Source: Pandoraea sp. (GTDB lineage Bacteria; Pseudomonadota; Gammaproteobacteria; Burkholderiales; Burkholderiaceae). From it: a stretch of 64,000 bases of DNA. Below, one piece after another: positions 41,128-50,931 of the stretch. A program made the translations under genes and the position numbers. The DNA is taken from the NCBI RefSeq assembly GCF_004297875.1, contig NZ_SCSK01000006.1:247488-311487 (forward strand), written 5' to 3'. Below the pieces are notes generated by a model that had not been told where the DNA came from, searched no databases, and worked only from the letters and a program-made list of their open reading frames with translations. Every line of letters starts with the position of its first letter. Position 1 is the stretch's first letter.

Positions 41128-41889
41128 TCAATTGCTCTGCTGCGCTGATTTGTCATTCAAAAACTGCATCCCGGCGGCGCGGATGGCGAACCCGTTGGGG
41201 TACCGCAGATCGACGTACTCGATCTGATTTCCCCAGCGTGCCGCCACCTGCGGATACGCTTCGACCAGCCGCTGGCAACGCAACGCCAGCGTATTGTCGC
41301 CACGCTCCCGCCCTAACCGCACCAGCATCCCGCCCGACAGCCGCAGCGACCATGCGTATCGCGCCGACAAAGTCACCGCTTCGGGCTTCATGTGAAGGGG
41401 CGCAAACCATTTGACGAAATCGTAATAACGCGACGTCACTTCCTTTTCGCTGCCTGGCGGCCCGGAGAACTCGGGCAGCTTGCCGTGCTCCTCCGCTTCG
41501 GCCAGATTGGCTGCAAACAATTCGCCATCCACGCTCACCAGTTGTCCATCGCCCCAGGTCGCCAGCGGCTGGTATTCCTGGAAACTGACCGCGAGCCGGT
41601 TGGGCCAGACGCGCCGCACGCTGGCGTGACGCACCCAGGGCACCGTTTCGAACGCCCGCTGCGCGGCATCCAGATCGATCGTAAAAAAATTGCCATGCAG
41701 GCGCGACACCGCGTCGGCCCGAACAGTTGCCGCGTTGATGTGATCGGTATCGCCGTCGATCACGACCGCGCGCAGCGCAAACATCGGCCTTTGCATCAGC
41801 CAGCGCGCGCCCACCGCAAGGGCGGCCAGCATGCTCAACGCAATCAGCGTATTGGCGAGCATGTTGAGCAAGCGGACGTTTTGCCACAT
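41128..41889 (-). CDS. ftsQ: Cell division protein FtsQ
   Basis: Bitopic divisome scaffold that links early and late division proteins with FtsL and FtsB. 253 residues: short cytoplasmic N terminus, one membrane helix (about 8-27, LNMLANTLIALSMLAALAVG), a POTRA domain (about 37-106, FALRAVVIDGDTDHINAATV) and a periplasmic beta domain. VPWVRHASVRRVWPNRLAVSFQEY is typical of FtsQ. ddl ends 21 bases upstream. Confidence 0.95.
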   Translation of the reverse strand: MWQNVRLLNMLANTLIALSMLAALAVGARWLMQRPMFALRAVVIDGDTDHINAATVRADAVSRLHGNFFTIDLDAAQRAFETVPWVRHASVRRVWPNRLAVSFQEYQPLATWGDGQLVSVDGELFAANLAEAEEHGKLPEFSGPPGSEKEVTSRYYDFVKWFAPLHMKPEAVTLSARYAWSLRLSGGMLVRLGRERGDNTLALRCQRLVEAYPQVAARWGNQIEYVDLRYPNGFAIRAAGMQFLNDKSAQQSN

Positions 41890-41910
41890 AGCGACTTCGG
41901 TTTCCTTTGC

Positions 41911-42894
41911 TTATTCCGGTTTCCACTGGTCGGTCGGATGCAGGTCCAGGGTTGCGGTACTCAATATTTCCAGCACGAGATCCTCATAGCTCAGGCCGGT
42001 TGCTCGCGCCGACATCGGCACGAGCGAATGCCCGGTCATGCCGGGTGACGTGTTGATCTCCAGCAAATAGGGTTTGTTGTCGCGCTTGCGCAGCATCACG
42101 TCGGCACGTCCCCATCCCCGGCACCCCAGTACAAGGTAGGCACGCAGCACCAGTCGCTGCACTTCCTCCTGGAGTGAGACCGGCAGCGCGGGCGGGCACT
42201 CGTAGCGCGTGTCGTCGGTAAAGTACTTGTTTCGATAGTCGTAATTGGCGTCGGGCGCGACGATGCGAATCACCGGCAGGGCGCGCGCCGCGCCCGCGCC
42301 CTGCGTACCGACGCCCAGCACCGGCACGGTCAACTCGTCGCCATCGATGAACTCCTCGGCCAGTACGTCGCCATCCAGGCGCGCCGCCTTCTCGTATGCC
42401 GCCGGCAATTGCGAAACGTCCATGACCTTGGTCAGGCCGATGGTGGAGCCTTCGCGCGAGGGTTTGACGATCAGCGGAAAGCCCAGATCGCGTCCGACCG
42501 CCTGCCAGTCGCTATCGGCCTTGAGCATGACGAAACGAGGCGTCGACAGACCTTCGTGCAGCCAGATGCGCTTGGTCATTTCCTTGTCCATTGCCAGCGC
42601 CGACGCCAGCACGCCGCTGCCCGTGTAGGGCACCCCCAGGTGCTCCAGCGCGCCTTGCAGGGTGCCATCCTCGCCAAAGCGGCCATGCAGGGCGATGAAC
42701 ACCCGATCGAATTTCTGTGCCGCCAATTCGGCCAGACTGCGCGTGCCGGTATCGAATTCGTGGGCGTCCACGCCGCGCGAGCGCAACGCGTCCAACACGC
42801 CTTTGCCGGATATCAACGAGATCTCGCGCTCGGCCGAGCGCCCGCCCATCAGGACGCCCACTTTGCCGAATCGCTTTGGATCGAATACGCTCAC
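41911..42894 (-). CDS. ddl: D-alanine--D-alanine ligase
   Basis: Makes the D-Ala-D-Ala dipeptide for MurF. 327 residues, DdlB-type ATP-grasp. N-terminal [19 protein letters not shown]; the ATP-binding part contains [19 protein letters not shown] (near 142-160) and the metal site [17 protein letters not shown] near 270. The frame opens at a TTG at 42915 inside murC, but a GTG at 42894 with GGGAG seven bases before it gives [18 protein letters not shown]; it starts one base after the murC stop. Confidence 0.95.
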   Translation of the reverse strand: MSVFDPKRFGKVGVLMGGRSAEREISLISGKGVLDALRSRGVDAHEFDTGTRSLAELAAQKFDRVFIALHGRFGEDGTLQGALEHLGVPYTGSGVLASALAMDKEMTKRIWLHEGLSTPRFVMLKADSDWQAVGRDLGFPLIVKPSREGSTIGLTKVMDVSQLPAAYEKAARLDGDVLAEEFIDGDELTVPVLGVGTQGAGAARALPVIRIVAPDANYDYRNKYFTDDTRYECPPALPVSLQEEVQRLVLRAYLVLGCRGWGRADVMLRKRDNKPYLLEINTSPGMTGHSLVPMSARATGLSYEDLVLEILSTATLDLHPTDQWKPE

Positions 42895-42895
42895 T

Positions 42896-44317
42896 TCAAA
42901 CTCCCTGCTGCTCAATCAATTTGGCGGGTACCAGACCAATCGAGCCGGCACCCATCGTAATCACCACGTCGCCATTGCGCGCGGTGGAAAGTATGGTCTC
43001 GGGCAATGCCGCCACATCCTCGACAAAGACCGGTTCGACCTTGCCGGCGACCCGTATCGCGCGGGCCAGCGCTCGACCGTCGGCGGCCACGATCGGCATC
43101 TCGCCTGCGGCATACACCTCGGCCAGAATCAGGGCGTCGACGCTCGACAGCACGCGCACGAAGTCCTCGAAGCAATCACGCGTGCGCGTGTAGCGATGTG
43201 GTTGAAATACGAGCAACAGACGCCGATCCGGAAATGCGCCACGCGCGGCCGCCAGGGTGGCCTCCATTTCGACCGGGTGATGTCCGTAATCATCGACCAG
43301 CGTCGCGTACCCGCCGCCGCTGCTCTTGGGCAATTCCAGTTCGCCATAACGCTGGAAGCGCCGGCCGACGCCGTTGAACTCGGCCAACGCCGTGCGAATC
43401 GCTTCGTCCGGCACCTCCAGTTCCGTCGCAATGGCAATCGCGGCCAGCGCGTTCTGCACGTTATGGCGGCCTGGCAAATTCAACACGATGTCGAGCGGCG
43501 GGTACTGTCCGTTGCCATTCAAATTGAAGTGGCGCAGAACAGTGAATTCCATGCGGCCACCCACCGCCCGCACGTCGACGGCTCGCACTTGAGCGTCCTC
43601 GGCCAAACCGTAGCGGATGATCGGCTTGGAGACGAAAGGCAAAATCTCACGCACATTGGCGTCATCGACACACAACACCGCGATGCCATAGAACGGCAGA
43701 CGCTGCGTGAAGGCAATGAATGACTGTTTGAGCCGGGCAAAGTCGTGGCCATAGGTATCCATGTGATCGGCATCGATGTTGGTGATGACTTCGATCACGG
43801 GAAACAGATTGAGGAACGAGGCATCGGACTCGTCCGCCTCGACCACGATAAAGTCGCCGGTCCCGAGCTTGGCATTTGCCCCGGCGCTGTTCAGGCGCCC
43901 GCCTATGACGAAAGTGGGATCCAGACCGCCCTGCGCCAGCACACTGGCCACCAGGCTGGTGGTGGTCGTCTTGCCATGCGTGCCCGCGATGGCGACACCT
44001 TGTTTCAGGCGCATCAATTCCGCGAGCATGACCGCACGCGGCACGATCGGGATTCGCTTGGCGCGACCGGCCAGAACTTCGGGATTGTCGGCGGTAATCG
44101 CGGTAGACACGACGATCGCGTCCGCGCCCTGGATGTTTTCAGCCGCGTGCCCTTGCACGACGCGCGCGCCCAGCGCTATCAACCGCTGCGTCGTCGCGTT
44201 GTTGCCGAGATCGGAGCCGCTCACGCGATACCCGAGGTTGAGCAGCACCTCGGCGATGCCGCTCATACCGGCGCCACCGATGCCGACGAAGTGGATATTT
44301 TTGACGATATGTTTCAT
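42896..44317 (-). CDS. murC: UDP-N-acetylmuramate--L-alanine ligase
   Basis: Adds the first amino acid to UDP-MurNAc. 473 residues. N-terminal dinucleotide-fold segment [20 protein letters not shown] loop [11 protein letters not shown] near 108-118; central signature [15 protein letters not shown]-terminal [14 protein letters not shown] near 320. The frame is open 12 codons upstream, but the ATG at 44317 ([15 protein letters not shown]) matches the family. Its start nearly touches the murG stop at 44319. Confidence 0.97.
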   Translation of the reverse strand: MKHIVKNIHFVGIGGAGMSGIAEVLLNLGYRVSGSDLGNNATTQRLIALGARVVQGHAAENIQGADAIVVSTAITADNPEVLAGRAKRIPIVPRAVMLAELMRLKQGVAIAGTHGKTTTTSLVASVLAQGGLDPTFVIGGRLNSAGANAKLGTGDFIVVEADESDASFLNLFPVIEVITNIDADHMDTYGHDFARLKQSFIAFTQRLPFYGIAVLCVDDANVREILPFVSKPIIRYGLAEDAQVRAVDVRAVGGRMEFTVLRHFNLNGNGQYPPLDIVLNLPGRHNVQNALAAIAIATELEVPDEAIRTALAEFNGVGRRFQRYGELELPKSSGGGYATLVDDYGHHPVEMEATLAAARGAFPDRRLLLVFQPHRYTRTRDCFEDFVRVLSSVDALILAEVYAAGEMPIVAADGRALARAIRVAGKVEPVFVEDVAALPETILSTARNGDVVITMGAGSIGLVPAKLIEQQGV

Positions 44318-44318
44318 G

Positions 44319-45428
44319 TCAGTCCCTCGCCACCGCAACGCAGACGCGCGCAACCTGTTCGGCCGCGTCCGGCTTGGCCAGCGAGCGGGCCTTTTGCGCC
44401 ATCGCCATCAACCCTTCGCGCGTTTGCTGTGCCAGCCAGTCCGCCAACTTCCGGGCCGTCAGGTCTCGCTGCTGTATCAGCACCGCAGCGCCTTGGCCGG
44501 CCAGAAATTCCCCGTTGGTCGTTTGGTGATCGTCGACGGCTTGCGGAAATGGCACGAACAGCGCCGCGACGCCAGCCGCGGCGACTTCGGCCACCGTCAT
44601 CGCGCCGGCCCGGCAGATCACCAGATCCGCATCCGCATAGGCCCGCACCATGTCGTCGATAAACGGTACTGCGTCGGCCGCGACCGCTGCGGCTGCGTAG
44701 TTCGCCTGCAACGTGGCGATATGTTTGACGCCCGCCTGATGCGTCACATGCGGACGCGCGTCGCGCGGCAGCGCTGCCAGCGCCTTGGGAACAATCTCGT
44801 TGAGAGCCGCAGCGCCGAGACTGCCGCCCACCACCAGCAAGCGCAGCGGTCCGCTACGTGCGCCATAGCGCTCTTCCGGGGGCGGAAGAAGGGCGAAATC
44901 GGCACGAATCGGGTTGCCGACCCATTCGGCACGGGGCAACGCATCCGGAAATGCGACCAGTACCTGGTCGGCGATCTTCGCCAGGATCCGATTGACCATG
45001 CCAGCCACCGAGTTCTGTTCGTGCAGCACCAGCGGATAGCCAAGCAGCGACGCCATCATTCCTGCCGGAAAAGCGATATACCCGCCCATGCCGAGTACCA
45101 CGCTCGGCCGCACCCGACGGATCGCGCGAAGGCTTTGCCAGAACGCGCGCAACAAATTGAACGGCAACCAGAGTTTCGTCAGCAGGCCTTTGCCGCGCAC
45201 GCCACCGAACCGCACGAATTCCATCGGGATGTCGTATTTCGGCACCAGACTGGCTTCCATGCCGGTCGGATTGCCCAGCCATACGATCCTCCAGCCTTGC
45301 ACACGCAGGAAATTAGCGACCGCCAGGCCCGGGAAGACGTGCCCGCCCGTACCGCCGGCCAGTATCAGCAGCGTGCGCTCGGGTCCGACGGGCATGCTCG
45401 ACGCGTCAGCGGGGCGACGAACGCTCAT
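44319..45428 (-). CDS. murG: UDP-GlcNAc:undecaprenyl-PP-MurNAc-pentapeptide GlcNAc transferase
   Basis: Converts lipid I to lipid II on the inner face of the membrane. 369 residues, GT-B fold. The N-terminal G loop is [16 protein letters not shown]; a second glycine loop [16 protein letters not shown] is near 195-210; the C-terminal donor site has [23 protein letters not shown]. The ATG at 45428 has GGAGG six bases before it and overlaps the stop of the 53-codon frame described at 45425-45586. A later ATG at 45395 would also keep the domain intact. Confidence 0.96.
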   Translation of the reverse strand: MSVRRPADASSMPVGPERTLLILAGGTGGHVFPGLAVANFLRVQGWRIVWLGNPTGMEASLVPKYDIPMEFVRFGGVRGKGLLTKLWLPFNLLRAFWQSLRAIRRVRPSVVLGMGGYIAFPAGMMASLLGYPLVLHEQNSVAGMVNRILAKIADQVLVAFPDALPRAEWVGNPIRADFALLPPPEERYGARSGPLRLLVVGGSLGAAALNEIVPKALAALPRDARPHVTHQAGVKHIATLQANYAAAAVAADAVPFIDDMVRAYADADLVICRAGAMTVAEVAAAGVAALFVPFPQAVDDHQTTNGEFLAGQGAAVLIQQRDLTARKLADWLAQQTREGLMAMAQKARSLAKPDAAEQVARVCVAVARD

Positions 45429-45586
45429 GGCCGCCCTCCCAACCACACCGTGTGCTGATGCGCTACGGTCATACCTTCCCTCCGCGATAACCGCGGATTT
45501 TGGCTACGGCCGCTGCGCTTAACCTGGCACGCTGCGCGCGCCAGGTTAGCCTGCGCCGAAATCGAGTGCTGATGCGCTACGGTCAT
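45425..45586 (-). CDS. Candidate 53-residue small protein between ftsW and murG
   Basis: I do not recognise a family. The frame opens with ATG at 45586 overlapping the ftsW stop as ATGA, has GGAGGGAAGG just before it, and ends with TGA overlapping the murG ATG as ATGA. The predicted product is basic (many Arg, Lys and His) with the heptapeptide MTVAHQH at residues 1-7 and again at 39-45, because the DNA carries a 35-bp direct repeat. The internal copy has its own ATG (45472) and ribosome-binding site, giving a 15-residue version. It may be a real small protein or only a translational-coupling linker; nothing but the reading frame and signals supports it. Confidence 0.4.
   Translation of the reverse strand: MTVAHQHSISAQANLARAACQVKRSGRSQNPRLSRREGMTVAHQHTVWLGGRP
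45452..45486. repeat. 35-bp direct repeat, copy next to murG
   Basis: Identical to 45566-45600. It contains, on the minus strand, a ribosome-binding site and ATGACCGTAGCGCATCAGC. The start-to-start distance is 114 bp (38 codons), so the duplication keeps the small frame open. Confidence 0.92.
45520..45548. repeat. Hairpin between the two ftsW-murG repeats
   Basis: AACCTGGC (45521-45528) pairs with GCCAGGTT (45540-45547) around an 11-base loop and can extend by GCT/AGC with one bulge. A further short palindrome TCCGCG / CGCGGA lies at 45481-45497. Confidence 0.6.
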
Positions 45587-45600
45587 ACCTTCCCTCCGCG
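45566..45600. repeat. 35-bp direct repeat, copy at the 3' end of ftsW
   Basis: Identical to 45452-45486. This copy includes the last codons and TGA of ftsW and is probably the original; the other copy has no ftsW reading frame. Confidence 0.92.
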
Positions 45601-46839
45601 CATCAGCACTCGATTTTCGTAGTCGACTCGCATCAACATGGCAAAGGCGATGCAGTTGAGCAGAATTCCAGAGCCGCCATAGCTGACGAACGGTAACGTC
45701 AGGCCCTTGGTCGGCAACAGCCCCAGATTCACTCCCATATTGATGAACGTTTGCGCGGCAAACCATACGCCGATGCCTTTGGCCAGCAGGCCGGCGAAGG
45801 TCCGCTCCAGTGCGAGCGCCTGGCGGCCGATGTCGAAAGTGCGGCGCACGAGCCAATAGAACAGCAGGATCACGGTGAATACGCCGACGAAGCCGAGCTC
45901 CTCCCCGATCACCGCGAGAATGAAGTCGGTATGGGCTTCCGGCAGATAATGCAATTTCTCGACGCTGGCGCCGAGTCCGACACCGAACCATTCGCCGCGA
46001 CCGAAGGCAATCAGCGAATGAGTCAGTTGATAGGCCTTGCCCAGCGCATGATCCGCACTCCAGGGATCGAGATACGCAAAAATTCGCGCCCGCCGCCAGG
46101 GTGAGGCCCAAACGAGTACCGTGAAGGTGGCAACGGCCGTTAGGGTCAGGCCGGCGAACAACTTTCCATTGACGCCGCCGAGGAACAACACGCCCATCGC
46201 AATCGCCGCAATCACCATGAACGCACCCATGTCGGGCTCGAGCAACAGCAGCATGCCGACGAATGCCACGGCAACGCCCATTGGCAAAAAGCCCTTGCGA
46301 AAGCTTTGCATGAAGTCCTGCTTGCGCACCGTGTAATTGGCCGCATAAAGCGTTACCGCCAGCTTCATGAATTCGGATGGCTGCAGATTGAGCACACCGA
46401 TCGGAATCCAGCGCCGGGAGCCGTTCACTCCTTTGCCGATATGCGGGATCAGCACGATCACCAGCATGAACAGCGCGAGCAACAGGATTTTTGGCGCCAG
46501 CTTGTCCAGTACCTTGATGGGTATCTTGAACGTGATGATCGAGGCGATCGAAGCCACCACCAGCGCAATGATGTGGCGCACCAGGAAATGCGAGGTGTTG
46601 TAATAGCTGACTTGCGGCGAATCGGACAGACCGATCGAGGCCGAATAGACCATCACGAGCCCAAGCGACAACAGCGCGATCACAACGCACAACAGCGGCT
46701 GATCGTACTCCATCATTTTGGAGCGGGTCAGCTTGATGCCGCCCAGCGCGCTGGCCGTGCCGGTGCGGGCTTTGCCGATCGTGGCGCTGGCATACCCGGC
46801 CTGCCGTTTCTTGCTCGAGAACGCCTTGAACCAGCTCAT
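45583..46839 (-). CDS. ftsW: Lipid II polymerase / division protein FtsW
   Basis: SEDS-family glycosyltransferase that polymerises septal peptidoglycan with FtsI. 418 residues: a 45-residue cytoplasmic N terminus followed by about ten membrane helices. Recognisable segments are [11 protein letters not shown], the large periplasmic loop with [15 protein letters not shown], the central [14 protein letters not shown], and RIFAYLDPW. The C-terminal end [27 protein letters not shown] is typical. The ATG overlaps the murD stop (ATGA). Confidence 0.96.
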   Translation of the reverse strand: MSWFKAFSSKKRQAGYASATIGKARTGTASALGGIKLTRSKMMEYDQPLLCVVIALLSLGLVMVYSASIGLSDSPQVSYYNTSHFLVRHIIALVVASIASIITFKIPIKVLDKLAPKILLLALFMLVIVLIPHIGKGVNGSRRWIPIGVLNLQPSEFMKLAVTLYAANYTVRKQDFMQSFRKGFLPMGVAVAFVGMLLLLEPDMGAFMVIAAIAMGVLFLGGVNGKLFAGLTLTAVATFTVLVWASPWRRARIFAYLDPWSADHALGKAYQLTHSLIAFGRGEWFGVGLGASVEKLHYLPEAHTDFILAVIGEELGFVGVFTVILLFYWLVRRTFDIGRQALALERTFAGLLAKGIGVWFAAQTFINMGVNLGLLPTKGLTLPFVSYGGSGILLNCIAFAMLMRVDYENRVLMRGGKV

Positions 46840-48341
46840 AGCATCACCCCCGCCTGTGCTGCGAGTGCGCTCACGGCGTCGTGAAAGACCTCGGCCCGAT
46901 GCGCGTAATTACGGAACATATCGAAACTGGCGCAGGCGGGCGACAACAACACCGCGTCGCCCGGTTGCGCCACCTTGGCCGCGGCCTGCACGGCGTCCTC
47001 GAGCGTGACGCAGTCGTGCAGCGGCACGCCGGTGTCGGCCAGCGCCGCCCGGATCGCCGGTGCGTCACGCCCGATGAGGAATACGGCTCGCACGCTTTGT
47101 GCCACCGGCTCGGCCAACGCAGAGAAGTCCTGGCCCTTGCCGTCGCCGCCGGCGATCAAAATCACTCGCTGATCCAGACCGCGGATGGCCGCAACCGTGG
47201 CGCCAACGTTGGTGCCCTTGCTATCGTCGAAATAGGCGACGTCGTTGAGCGTGGCAATCAATTCGACCCGATGAGGCTCGCCTTGGTACTCGCGCAACCC
47301 ATGCAGCAACTGCGCCATTGGCAAACCGATGGCGCGTGCCAAGGCAAGCGCCGCCAACGCATTGGTGGCGTTATGAGTGCCCCGGATGTGAAGCGCATCG
47401 GCCGGCATCAGCCGCTTCATCGACAGCTCGGCCGGCGGCGCGGGCTCGGTCTTGCGGCGTCGCGCTGGGGGCGCGTCATCGGCGCTCTCCGCCTGCACCA
47501 GCCAGCAAATACCGTTGACGATCTGCAGCCCGAAGTCGCCGTCGGCCGCTGGCAACCCGGCGCCGAACGTCACGACGGCCGCATCGGGCACGGTCATGGC
47601 GGCCACCAGCGCGTCGTCGCGATTGAGCACGCGCACTGTCCGCGCACCAAAAATTCGCGCCTTGGCTGCGGCATAGGACGCCATGTCGCCATGCCAGTCG
47701 AGATGGTCCTGCGTGATGTTGAGCACTGTCGCGGCGTCCGGCGCGAGTGTATGCACGGTCTCGAGTTGGAAACTCGACAACTCGATGACCCAGATCTCCG
47801 GCAGCGTCGCCTCGGCAATACACTGGCTGAGCTTGTCGAGCACCGACGGGCTGATGTTGCCCGCCACGGCAACCCGCTTGCCGGCCCGTGCGCAGAGCTT
47901 GCCGGTCAGGCTTGTCGTGGTCGTTTTGCCGTTGGTGCCTGTCACGGCAAGCAACTTTGGCGCGTAGCCGCTGGCAGCGCCAAGATGGCGCAGCGCCTGG
48001 GCAAAGAATTCGATTTCCCCCCAAACGGGAATTTGGCGCTCTTTGGCGGCAGCCAACAATGCCTCGACAGCCGAATCGCGGGGCGACAACCCTGGGCTGA
48101 TTCCGACCAGCTGGACATCGTCGAGCAGTGCGGGGGTGAATGCGCCACCGACGAACTCGGCTTGCGTCACTTCCGCCTCGAGAATAGGCAAATTGCCGAG
48201 CGCGCCCGCGTCGCGCGTGTCGGCAACCCGGACGCGACAACCATAGCGCGCGCACCAGCGAGCCATGGCCAAGCCGGACTCACCCAAGCCCAGCACCAGG
48301 ACACGCGGTTGTGGTTGATTGCCGAACATCTCGTTGAACAC
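46836..48341 (-). CDS. murD: UDP-N-acetylmuramoyl-L-alanine--D-glutamate ligase
   Basis: Adds D-Glu to UDP-MurNAc-L-Ala. 501 residues. N-terminal [23 protein letters not shown] loop [13 protein letters not shown] near 132-144; [12 protein letters not shown] in the central domain; C-terminal [17 protein letters not shown] near 360. The GTG at 48341 has AAGGA eight bases before it; an in-frame ATG at 48329 ([16 protein letters not shown]) resembles relatives more closely, so the start is uncertain by four codons. A low-complexity insert ([16 protein letters not shown]) near 285 is unusual. Confidence 0.95.
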   Translation of the reverse strand: MFNEMFGNQPQPRVLVLGLGESGLAMARWCARYGCRVRVADTRDAGALGNLPILEAEVTQAEFVGGAFTPALLDDVQLVGISPGLSPRDSAVEALLAAAKERQIPVWGEIEFFAQALRHLGAASGYAPKLLAVTGTNGKTTTTSLTGKLCARAGKRVAVAGNISPSVLDKLSQCIAEATLPEIWVIELSSFQLETVHTLAPDAATVLNITQDHLDWHGDMASYAAAKARIFGARTVRVLNRDDALVAAMTVPDAAVVTFGAGLPAADGDFGLQIVNGICWLVQAESADDAPPARRRKTEPAPPAELSMKRLMPADALHIRGTHNATNALAALALARAIGLPMAQLLHGLREYQGEPHRVELIATLNDVAYFDDSKGTNVGATVAAIRGLDQRVILIAGGDGKGQDFSALAEPVAQSVRAVFLIGRDAPAIRAALADTGVPLHDCVTLEDAVQAAAKVAQPGDAVLLSPACASFDMFRNYAHRAEVFHDAVSALAAQAGVML

Positions 48342-48368
48342 GTCGCTGCTTCCTTGGTTAACTCTGAT

Positions 48369-49538
48369 TTACCGCAACTTCAGGGTGGACAGCCCCACCA
48401 GCACCAACATCAGGGTGATGATCCAAAAACGCACCACGACCTGGGTTTCTTTCCAGCCGGACAATTCGAAGTGGTGATGCAGCGGCGCCATCTTGAAGAT
48501 ACGGCGCCCTTCCCCATAGCGTCGCTTGGTGAACTTGAACCAGGCCACCTGAAGCATGACCGACATGGTTTCGACCACGAACACGCCGCCCATGACGAAC
48601 AACACCACTTCCTGCCGGACAATGACTGCCACGGTGCCCAACGCGCCGCCCAGGGCCAGCGCACCGACATCACCCATAAAGACCTGCGCCGGGTGCGTGT
48701 TGTACCAAAGGAAGGCCAGGCCAGCGCCACCCATGGCCGAACAAAACACCAGCAGCTCGCCCGCCCCCGGGATATGCGGAAACAACAGGTATTTGGAGTA
48801 CACCGCGTTACCCATGACGTAGGCGAATATGCCCAGCGCGCCGCCCACCAGCACGACCGGCATGATGACCAGTCCGTCCAACCCGTCGGTGAGGTTGACG
48901 GCGTTGCTGGAGCCGACGATCACGAAATAAGTCAGGGCGATGAAACCAAATACACCCAACGGATAGCGAACCGACTTCAGGAAAGGCAGCAACAGATCGG
49001 CCTTGGAAGGCAGGCTCATCGGGAAGCCATTGCGCACCCAACTGACGAACAGCTCAAGCACCTTGAGGTTGCTGGCTTCGGACACGCTAAAGGCGAGGTA
49101 CAACGCGGCAAACAAGCCGATGACAGACTGCCAGAAATATTTCTCGCGGGACGACATGCCGCGCGGATCCTTGTAGACGACCTTGCGGTAATCGTCGACC
49201 CAGCCAATGATGCCGAACCCAATGGTGACCAGCAGCACGATCCAGATGAACCGATTGCTGAGGTTGGCCCACAGCAGCGTCGAAACAGTGATCGCGATCA
49301 GAATGAGCACGCCCCCCATGGTCGGGGTGCCGGATTTGACCAGGTGAGTCTGCGGCCCATCGGTGCGCACGGCCTGGCCGACCTTCATCGCCGTCAATTT
49401 GCGGATGACCCACGGACCGCAGGACAGACCGATCACCAGCGCGGTCAGGTTGGCCATCAACGCGCGAAAGGTCAAATAATTGAAGACGCGCAAGAAGCTT
49501 GCATCGCTGTGCAGCCACTGCGCCAGGGTCAAGAGCAT
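48369..49538 (-). CDS. mraY: Phospho-N-acetylmuramoyl-pentapeptide transferase
   Basis: Integral membrane enzyme that forms lipid I from UDP-MurNAc-pentapeptide and undecaprenyl phosphate. 389 residues with about ten helices. Conserved active-site segments are [16 protein letters not shown] (near 112-127), [16 protein letters not shown] (near 213-228) and [15 protein letters not shown]; the third contains the catalytic Asp. The C-terminal [19 protein letters not shown] is characteristic. murF ends four bases upstream. Confidence 0.97.
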   Translation of the reverse strand: MLLTLAQWLHSDASFLRVFNYLTFRALMANLTALVIGLSCGPWVIRKLTAMKVGQAVRTDGPQTHLVKSGTPTMGGVLILIAITVSTLLWANLSNRFIWIVLLVTIGFGIIGWVDDYRKVVYKDPRGMSSREKYFWQSVIGLFAALYLAFSVSEASNLKVLELFVSWVRNGFPMSLPSKADLLLPFLKSVRYPLGVFGFIALTYFVIVGSSNAVNLTDGLDGLVIMPVVLVGGALGIFAYVMGNAVYSKYLLFPHIPGAGELLVFCSAMGGAGLAFLWYNTHPAQVFMGDVGALALGGALGTVAVIVRQEVVLFVMGGVFVVETMSVMLQVAWFKFTKRRYGEGRRIFKMAPLHHHFELSGWKETQVVVRFWIITLMLVLVGLSTLKLR

Positions 49539-49542
49539 TCAG

Positions 49543-50931
49543 CTATTCCTTTTGTTGTTCAATTGCGCCATAAGAATTTTCGAGCGCGCCGACAACGCGC
49601 TCCATCCGCATGAAACGTGACCCCTTAACCAATACCGATGCGATCGGCTGCGCCGCACTTTGCATGTAGGTGTTGAGCGCGCCGACGTCGGCGAAATGCT
49701 TGCCGCCCGCACCGAACGCTTCACATGCATGGCGCGCCAGCTCGCCGGTGGCCAACAGCACCTCGATGCCGTGCGCGCGGGCATAGGCACCGGCCTCGCG
49801 ATGAAACGCAGGCCCCTGGTCGCCGACTTCCCCCATGTCGCCAAGGATCAGCGCGCGCGGCCCCGGCATGACGGCGAGTACGTCGATCGCGGCACGCACG
49901 GAGTCCGGATTGGCGTTGTAGGTGTCGTCAACGAGCGTCGTGCCCGCCATCGCGCCACGCGTGAGCGTGGTGACCTGCAGCCGGCCCTTGACGGCACCAA
50001 ACCGGGACAGGGCGTACGCGATGGCATCCGGCGTCACGCCAGCAGCCAGCGCGCAGGCGATCGCGGCAAGCGCGTTGCGGGCGTTGTGCTCGCCGAGCAC
50101 CGGTAGGTTCAGAGCAATGTCGCCAGCGGGAGTTGTCGCCCGCAAGGCGCGCGTGGCCGCGTCATAGTGCCCGCTGACGACAGCCGGCGCATCCAGCGCA
50201 AAGTCGAAAATCCGGCGTTGCCCAGCAGCAGCTCGCCACAGCGGGGCAAACTCGCTGTCGGCCGGAAACACCGCCGTGCCGTCGGCAGGCAGTGCGAGGA
50301 TGACAGACAGGTGCTCTTGCGCGACGGCTGCGACGTCGACCATGAACTCCTGATGCTCGCGCTGCGCGTTGTTGATCAGCGCGATGGTCGGCTGAGCAAT
50401 GGTCGCCAGATATGCAGTTTCGCCGGGATGATTCATGCCGAGCTCAAGCACCGCCAGCCGATGCTCGGCACTCAGGCGAAATAGCGTCAGCGGCACGCCG
50501 ATGTCGTTGTTGAAGTTGCCGGCCGTGGCAAGCCGGTGAGATTCGCCCACTGCCCGCGCGAAAATCGCGGCGATCATTTCCTTGACGGTGGTCTTGCCGT
50601 TCGAACCTGTCACGGCAACGACCGGCAGGACGAAACGACGACGCCATCCGGCGGCCAACTCGCCCAGCGCGATGCGCGTATCGGGCACCAGCGCGGCAGG
50701 CACTGCAAGGTCTTGCGGCAGACGCTCCACCACGACCGCGGCCGCACCCTGGCGCGCCACGTCGGGCAGGAAATCGTGCGCGTCGAAGCGCTCGCCCTTG
50801 AGCGCCACGAACAGATCGCCGGCGTGCACGGCGCGGCTGTCGGTGACAATCCGCTCGCAGGCGACCTGATCATCGCCGACGCATTGACTGTCATGCATGT
50901 ACTGGACAGCCTCGTTCAGGCGCATCATCAT
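49543..50931 (-). CDS. murF: UDP-MurNAc-tripeptide--D-alanyl-D-alanine ligase
   Basis: Completes the cytoplasmic pentapeptide precursor using D-Ala-D-Ala from Ddl. 462 residues. N-terminal IVTDSRAVHAGDLFVALKGERFDAHDF; ATP loop VTGSNGKTTVKEMI near 107-120; LGMNHPGETAYL near 170; C-terminal VDDTYNANPDSVRAAI near 345. Three ATG codons stand in a row (50931, 50928, 50925). The first overlaps the murE stop as ATGA; AGGTGG spacing suits the second or third better. Confidence 0.97.
   Translation of the reverse strand: MMMRLNEAVQYMHDSQCVGDDQVACERIVTDSRAVHAGDLFVALKGERFDAHDFLPDVARQGAAAVVVERLPQDLAVPAALVPDTRIALGELAAGWRRRFVLPVVAVTGSNGKTTVKEMIAAIFARAVGESHRLATAGNFNNDIGVPLTLFRLSAEHRLAVLELGMNHPGETAYLATIAQPTIALINNAQREHQEFMVDVAAVAQEHLSVILALPADGTAVFPADSEFAPLWRAAAGQRRIFDFALDAPAVVSGHYDAATRALRATTPAGDIALNLPVLGEHNARNALAAIACALAAGVTPDAIAYALSRFGAVKGRLQVTTLTRGAMAGTTLVDDTYNANPDSVRAAIDVLAVMPGPRALILGDMGEVGDQGPAFHREAGAYARAHGIEVLLATGELARHACEAFGAGGKHFADVGALNTYMQSAAQPIASVLVKGSRFMRMERVVGALENSYGAIEQQKE

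Noticed and set aside
46881..49613. 910-codon plus-strand open frame opposite murD and mraY
   Set aside because: Antisense shadow across two well-defined genes with overlapping, conserved order; composition is His/Arg/Gln-rich as expected from reverse-complement coding.
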